A DNA stretch of 64,000 nucleotides from Lithospermum erythrorhizon (Eukaryota; Streptophyta; Magnoliopsida; Boraginales; Boraginaceae), in contig JADFUC010002358.1 of NCBI GenBank assembly GCA_019722365.1, positions 992,001-1,056,000 on the forward strand, written 5' to 3'. The notes under the pieces were generated by a model that did not search any database, was not told the origin of the DNA, and saw only the letters and a program-made list of their open reading frames with translations. This document shows positions 57,719 to 64,000 of this stretch, piece by piece (the stretch's first letter is position 1; each line of letters opens with the position of its first letter). A program made the translations under genes and the position numbers.

Positions 57719-60009
57719 ATGGAAGTTTTTATCGAAGAAGGAAAGCACATTGATGAAAAATGCTCCACTTTACTTCTGGTATTTTCAACTTATTCAAATA
57801 TTATTATTATTATTTAAATTCTGTCACACACTTATATAGTTTGTATTAATTTGCTTATTACTCCATATTTATTAATTTTGAACTCAAATAGTTTTGAATA
57901 TGCTGTTTACTTATTTGTGAAAAAATAAATCAAATATAGTATTTTTAAGCTACTTTACTATCAACATGATAATTTTGATTCAAATTAAAGTTGTGTGTTA
58001 ATTTTGACAATTGAAAAAATGAAATGAACAATATTTTAGTGATGAAGGTAGTATCATTTGAACTTTCCTACTTAATTATAATTATTAGTTAATGTTTTAC
58101 TCATTTGATTATATATTAAGCCGGCGTTATCCATTGGAAACGTGGGACAACTAGCGGTGGATGTTTTGATTCCGACGTTGAAGGCCGAGAGAACCGGTTA
58201 CATTGATGATCCAAATGTGCTGCCTTGTGTTGGGAACGATGCTTACTGGCCATCTCCGATTGGCAAATTAGCTCTTCCTCTTGAAGCTTATCAATCGTCT
58301 GCTCATTCGTTGACTCTGTTGCAGCAACGCTCTCCGGTTGTTAAGGTATTGGGGATGCTGAAATTGTCAGATGATTTAGAGTGTATTTGGATGCTGATTA
58401 TTGCTTATGATTATTGCTTATGATTTCAAATAATTATGTGTTTGAGTACAGTATGTATATTTTATGTATGTTTGAATTGATATAAGAATGTTGTCAAGGT
58501 AATGGCGATGCAGAAATTATCGATAATTTGGAGTGTATTTGGATACTGATTATTGCTTATGTAATTCGATAAGTATGTGTTTGAGTATGTATATTTCAAG
58601 TATGTTTGAATTGATACAACTGTGAACCACTGAACATACATGTTCCAGTTTGTTTAAACTGGTGAACAGTTGATAATATATAATTTCCTGATGAACCATA
58701 GACCTTATGGACTGTTGATAATTTTTCCAATCAGATATTGAATAGATTTCTCTGATTAAATCTCAGCATTGAATGTCCTATGTCAGGGTATGATGGTTGA
58801 ATATGCAAAGAATTTGGCTGATTTTGCTGCTGCAAGTGGAAAGAAGCATGTTATTGTGCTCTCCAGCTTGGACTTTGGGCAATGGAAAACTATCGACATG
58901 TCAAAGTGAGTATGCATTTTATGTCTTATATAGGGTACTACTCAACAAATAGTGACACTCATCCGCTGTTAAAGGTTCACTCTTCATGTCAGTATCCCTC
59001 CCACTGAGTTTTTGAGTTAATATTAAATTATGTTGGGTATAACTCCAACGAAAATAGAACTGGTTGATATTAGCTTGATAATTCAACATATCTGGAGTTA
59101 TCCCAGATTTGTATAACATTCTCGGAGGAGTGTTATGTAATATCAAGTGAGTTTCTATTGCAGCCAGTGGTTTTATTTTGCATGCTTAACTACATGATCT
59201 GATTTGGTTAAGGCGCCTGGCCTAGTCTGATCTTCTGGTGATTATCTCAGTGGTTTGCAGATATATTATATTTCGAGTTCTGGTACTGATGGCCAAGATG
59301 AAGAATGTGAGAGATTGGGATGGAAGAGATTGCAGGAATATAATTCACAACAGAGAAGTTGGAAACTTCTTAGCAGTCTGGCAGAAGGCAGCACCGATCA
59401 AGAAGATTTTGAAGAACTAGAAGAAGAAGATTATTACCCAAGCTTGCCCTTTGCCGCTTTGTTTTCTTGTTTCAAGGTTATAACTTTTTCCATTTTTTTA
59501 GAGCATGCATCACTTTATGGTTTTAACCCAAAGTAAGTTGGAGAATCAAGCACGGAATGAACATCATCTTGTTGTTGCCTCTGAATACACACAAGTAACT
59601 ATTTGACAAAAAGACTAATTAGTTCTTCAATACCTCATTTTTTGAATATATAGCAGTTTCGGATTGTGTAATGTGAATTTCTTGGTTCTTATACCAGGCC
59701 AAAGGTTTGAAGGTCACTTGTCTATTATGCTATTGCTCGGAAGGGGATAATATATCTGATGCTCTTCAATTAGCTGATGCAGCAACTAAACTACTTAGGG
59801 TCAGCCCTCCGGATTCTCATGGTTAGTATGGTCTGGGATGATGTTATCTTCAATTGAGCTGCCATCTTACAAGGGTAACTTATTATTGTCTCAATTTGTT
59901 ACTAATTTTTCCACTCGCACTTTTTTCAGGCGATGAAGCTAATAAATGGGTCATCCCTCTCTCGTGGCAGAGCGTATATGGACCACCACCAGACATGTCA
60001 ATTTTCTAG
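57719..60009 (+). CDS. PAC2: Proteasome assembly chaperone 2 (PAC2)
   Basis: Partner of PAC1; the heterodimer guides alpha-ring formation of the 20S proteasome. Exons 57719-57778, 58121-58345, 58787-58905, 59251-59476, 59698-59821 and 59930-60009 join in frame to 277 residues. Signature stretches in order: PALSIGNVGQLAVD (21-34), GYIDDPNVLPCVGNDAYW, QQRSPVVKG, FAAASGKKHVIVLSSLDFG, ERLGWKRLQEYN, the acidic EELEEEDYYPSLPFAALFSC, and CYCSEGDN, with the C-terminal YGPPPDMSIF. The length is normal and there are no breaks. Intron 1 holds a MITE-like relic, and intron 2 a duplication of the exon 2 donor. Confidence 0.96.
58337..58618. repeat. 153-bp duplication spanning PAC2 exon 2 donor
   Basis: Copy 1 (58337-58489) starts in exon 2 at GTTGTTAAG|GTATTGGGGATG. 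Copy 2 (58490-58618) starts GTTGTCAAG|GTAATGGCGATG inside the intron. Both continue through GGAGTGTATTTGGAT or AGAGTGTATTTGGAT, TGATTATTGCTTATG and TATGTTTGAATTGATA. The intronic copy keeps a plausible GT donor at 58499. Confidence 0.88.
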
Positions 60010-61549
60010 GCTGATGCTTGTGTGGTGAACAAAGACAGAAAGCTGGTAGCTATTGTGTTTGTATGTTTTCCTAATATCAGTAGAACCCTTTTACTTTGCA
60101 ACTTAAACGTCTATTTGGTTCTATCCTCGACTACTAGACCGAACCACCTTACTACCATGTATTCGAAGTAATTTACACACCAGAAAGCAAGTGCTGATAA
60201 TCATAACAAGCCCCCTTTTTTTCTTATTTTTATCAAGAATCAAGAGCACTTAATTCAAATGCAAGATAGGAATATAAGCCAAAGTCATATTTGCAACTAT
60301 TCAAATATTCGTGATGCTACTTTGTGAAGAAAAGAAATAAAAAGGTAAAGGTTATGTTCTACCTATCTTGAAATTATTGCTGAAATCCAGCACCAGTCTA
60401 TCCTTGTTTGCTTATACTTTCAGCATTATCAAGTCTAGTGCACAAAATGTTGAAAATGACGTGAATACTCTCACATCGGAAGACTAAAATATTTATTCTA
60501 GTGTCTCACCCTATATATATGACATATATATAATAGGTTATTCCATGTCTCAAAATAAGAGCAGAACTTTTGTAAAATTTCTTAGTATTAGCGGTATTTA
60601 ACTATTTCAATCAAATCTTATGTCTGTTTTCTCCATTATAGTAAATTTTTGGTGGTTTGTCCATGAATTAAATCACAACTTAGCGTCGTTAGGGATCTGG
60701 CGTTAAATATTTGGTGTTATTTGCTTTACGTCACGCCTTTTATGTAATTTGTGATCACAGATTCGCGTTTATTATAACAAAACTAGTATCGGAGCTTGGA
60801 TTTGATCACTGAAAGAAGATGAATGGTGAAGGTATTAAAATTGAGAGGTTATTTAGGAGAAAGCAGTTTCGATACATGAAATCAAGACAAAATTCTTGAA
60901 AGCGAGAGGAGCTGTAGGCTCTCGATGGAAAATCCACCAACACCGTTACCCCAGAAGTTGTGAATAGGGTTTACCCCCGCGGTCGTTGCGTAAGCCTCAA
61001 AAGCTGCTCAGCGGTATCGCGGCGATCTTCTTTCGGAGTTTTTGATATATCATATTTATAAGATATATGACACAAAATTAATATCTTGTAAACGTTTAGT
61101 TAAATTCTTAAAGTGTTTAGAACATCAAAAACATTCAACAATAATTGAAGGCAAGCGTGCATAATTAAATATTATCGAACAAACATGCATAAAAAATATC
61201 GTCGATACAATGCGAAAAGACAAACAAGCATCAATAATCATCATTTTCCGGCTCCTCGGGCACATTTTGTTGGTTTGTATCCCCTGAGTAATCTCTTCTT
61301 ACGAATCGCGTTAACAAGCGTTCTCTTTTTGTACGGCGACAAAAGGCGAAGGATTCTCGTTTGATCAGATCGTAGTGCATTTAAATGCGCCTCTACTCGA
61401 CATCGATCCCCCTCGAAGCCATCATCCATGACGCCAGACACGACACTAATATAGAAAATATATCACGGGTATACGATCAGCCACTCGCTAAGATGAATCG
61501 TATATTTCGGCCTGTCCGGATCGAGTGTCGCCTGTGATTGATATCGCCT
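60010..61549. other. PAC2 3' region and intergenic DNA
   Basis: PAC2 3' UTR probably ends within 200-300 bp. A GC-richer block at 60900-61050 may be transposon-derived. The minus frame at 61241-61441 lies just beyond the hAT C-terminus and might be a decayed tail of it, but I recognise nothing in it. Confidence 0.4.
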
Positions 61550-63600
61550 CTTTAAGCTTTATTATATTTGATAAACACCAAATCATTCAAGCGACTTTTA
61601 GGCGAGCTATTCCTGCTTTCGCTATGAAGCTATAACAACCCCATAAGAAAAATTAATGTTAAAAAACGAATAAATGTTAAACAATGAATAAGAAAAATGA
61701 ATGAAAACTATATAAAGTTCAATAAATCTTACATGTTCAAAAACGCTCCAGTTTCTTTCACATCCTGAGGAACTACAAACAAGACTCAAAATCCGCACAA
61801 CAAACTTTTGCAAGTTAGGTGATGATGCACCATAGTTCACCCACCAAGTAGTTGTCATATTGAATATAATATTAGTAACACATTAAGAGAATATAATATA
61901 ATATTGAAAAGATAAATAATGTTTACCTGGTGGTATTTTAGTTCTCTGTCTAACTGCTAAAGCTCTGGAAAATGAACCCTCCACGGATCTATATGCATTT
62001 AACTCCACAGTAATTTTATCCTGCGTCTACTTAAGCCGGGTATAAATACTTTTGAATCTGAGTAAAGACATACGTGATCTCAGTGAATCGATTTCTAGAG
62101 TTTGTAAAACAAGCTTCAGTTAAGATAAAATCCTGGCTGCATTACAGGGCTTATGCAATTAGTGTCCATCTTTTTATCAATAATTGTAGAAAACACACTT
62201 TTCTTCATTATTCATGAGCGATTTCTTAATAGTGTCCTTCGCTAAGTCCGTGGCTATAAATATATCCACGTAGTAGGCTTTTGTTCCCCATCGACCATCA
62301 CATGAAACACTCGCAAGAGGTAAACTTGAGAACTTGAAACATTTCTCGAAAATACTCTATATGCACAATTTTTTTGACAACATCGCGGTTTCTTTTGAGA
62401 ACTTACTTGCATATCATTCATACGAATTAAAGCCTAATCAAATTTCTCTTTTGTTCAAGAAACGCTGTCCAAATTTAAAGCCCGTGTAAACCGAATTTCT
62501 TTGGCTAACCATTTCTTTATTACTAGTGAACTTTCTCATCGTATTCGAGCATTGTTGGAAGACTATAGATGTAACCATTCACCTTAATTCGCCATTCAAT
62601 GTTTATCTTGTATTTTGAAATTTTGAAGATATCTTCTATGTCGAGTCACAGGCAATGTGCGCGCGAGGTGTCGGAAAAGATCACAGAGATATTTTTACAC
62701 CGAGCAACTTACCCTTGAGAACATTCTCGAGATGCATTGCTCGGTTACTACTTGAACAACATTTTCCGGCCCCAATCTCATACATGCTCTTCTTCATGAC
62801 TCGCGCATCTTTATTCGATTTTTGAATAAGATGATGCATCAGCCCAATTAAAAAATAACTCCACTAGGAGTGTTCACGAAATTAATTAACAACTTCCATT
62901 CGCATCCAGTCAACAATCGCGCATCAATGTACAACCATTTTCTTATTTGCCTACGCTCCTGCTTGACAACCTTTTTAGGTTGTTTCTTTTCTTCTTTTAA
63001 ACATTTTCTTTCTCGGCTTTATGATAAGATGGGGCGCCCCGTCCCGGACCATATTGTCGATGGCATTAATCGTAGTTGTAAAGATTCATAGTGTGACATT
63101 AAATGGAAGACGACATCATACATCCTCTTCTGAACAATTAATTTGCGTTATCCTATTTCCTTCTATGTTATCGGAATCAATATCGCCTTTTGCATTTCTC
63201 TTGCCCCGAACCTTATCACGTTTGAAAATCAAATCAAAGAGGACTTTTATGCCGGGGATACGCGAGGACCCTTATCATACCACCATCTTTACCATCATAT
63301 TCAAATCTTACGCCGAGATCAAGCAACGATCAACTCACTAAGCTTTATGCTGCTGTTCATTTGTTTCATTTCTCTTTGACATTTGGAGGGCATTTAGGAC
63401 ATTTAGCCACATCTTTGCAGGCGTTCTGATAGATGATACTTATGCCGAGTTATGCCTCTTCTAGTAATTTTATTGCAAAATATACACTTAATTCCATTAT
63501 GCCCTTCGGCTATGGCATAATCCCATCCTACATCTTTATCTTTCGAAGATGAAGAGCCAATTTGGGAAGATGTAGGAGCACTAGAAAAACCGGAATCCAT
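61550..63600 (-). pseudogene. Decayed hAT-family transposase (BED finger, DUF659, dimerisation domain)
   Basis: Fragments appear in the right order for an Ac-like hAT transposase. A BED zinc finger starts at the ATG 63600 (CIFCNKITRRGITRHKYHLS). A DUF659-like piece LLINFVNTPSGV is near 62855-62900 and NVVQVVTE near 62740-62770. The hAT dimerisation block WWVNYGASSPNLQKF...CSSSGCERNWSVFEH lies at 61735-61850, followed by a GT donor and RLNDLVFIKYNKA at 61555-61594. The BED frame shifts right after HKYHLS (the next base frame reads KDVAKCPKCPPNVKEK and stops), and stops interrupt the middle. The zinc-finger cysteines and the dimerisation motif remain. It cannot encode an active transposase. Terminal repeats were not found; the 5' end may lie beyond the window. 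Confidence 0.85.
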
Positions 63601-63629
63601 TTTCTAAAAATAAATAAACATATTCAAAA

Positions 63630-63858
63630 TATCAAATTAACAAATTAATCAACTAACATATCAACTAATATTCAAATTAACAAATTAATTAACTAATAAC
63701 CAACTAATAATCAAATTAACTAATAATCAACTAATAATCAAATTAATTAATCAACTCGTAATCAAATTAACTAATAATTAAATTAACTAATAATCAACTA
63801 ATAATCAAATTAACAAATTAATCAACTAATAAACAACTAATAATCAACTAATAATTGA
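63630..63858. repeat. AT-rich short-unit tandem array
   Basis: About 230 bp of repeated AATCAACTAATAATCAAATTAAC-type units of 8-20 bp with variable order. It sits just upstream of the hAT transposase start, in its former promoter or leader. Confidence 0.8.
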
Positions 63859-64000
63859 CAAGTGAGGAAAAAAACGAGAAAAAGAAGAAAAAACGAGAAA
63901 AAGAGGAAAAGAGCGAAATAAGTTACTGTAGAGCGTGAGAAGAAGGAGGCGGGGAAGGGCAGCGGTGAGGGGAAGGATTTCAGGCGGCGATTGGAAGAAT
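63859..64000. other. Purine-rich window edge
   Basis: GA-rich DNA (GAGAAAAAGAGGAAAAG..., then GGCGGGG) on the plus strand. No gene start is visible before the window ends. Confidence 0.4.

Noticed and set aside
61241..61441. Basic 66-codon minus frame as a gene
   Set aside because: No family resemblance; it sits beside the hAT relic and may be its decayed tail or chance.
63630..63858. CRISPR-like or satellite array
   Set aside because: Units are short, AT-only and irregular, without spacers; a low-complexity plant repeat explains it.

Overview
The window is nuclear DNA from a flowering plant, most likely a core eudicot. Genes have many short exons with GT-AG introns, the intergenic DNA is AT-rich, and every recognisable protein is a land-plant family. 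A complete SMG1 kinase gene rules out Arabidopsis thaliana, which is known to lack a functional one. An asterid is my guess, not something the sequence proves.

I rebuilt eight multi-exon genes by hand from splice sites and reading-frame phase. On the minus strand: a GARP/MYB-like HHO (NIGT1-type) transcription factor (1433-3611), an EMB1273-like plastid membrane protein (6591-8052), plastid N-acetyl-gamma-glutamyl-phosphate reductase of arginine synthesis (8673-12548), a MES-type methylesterase with a signal peptide (21006-22071), and a FAM114/NOXP20-like protein (22763-26503). On the plus strand: a PXA-PX-nexin-C sorting nexin (30113-37618), the NMD kinase SMG1 (38949-55400) and the proteasome assembly chaperone PAC2 (57719-60009). 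There are also two single-exon small-protein genes (20042-20227 and 56817-57023) with a TATA box and AATAAA signal, and one tRNA-Ala(CGC). Reading frames close exactly for all but the FAM114-like gene, whose third exon changes frame.

The intergenic DNA is repeat-derived. It holds a complete 1,080-bp solo LTR with a 5-bp target duplication (16618-17707), a decayed hAT transposase at the right end (61550-63600), one-ended MITE-like relics and an AT-rich array next to the window edge. A recurring feature is local tandem duplication inside introns and gene flanks, with units of 29 to 190 bp. Two of these copy a 5' splice site (SMG1 exon 8, PAC2 exon 2).

The genes do not form a pathway or cluster; this is ordinary plant gene order. 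Two of them serve RNA and protein quality control (SMG1, PAC2), and two may serve membrane traffic (sorting nexin, FAM114-like). I found no convincing new biological system. The best leads are the FAM114 frame break, the duplicated splice donors, the uORF overlapping the SMG1 start, and the 61-residue peptide gene.
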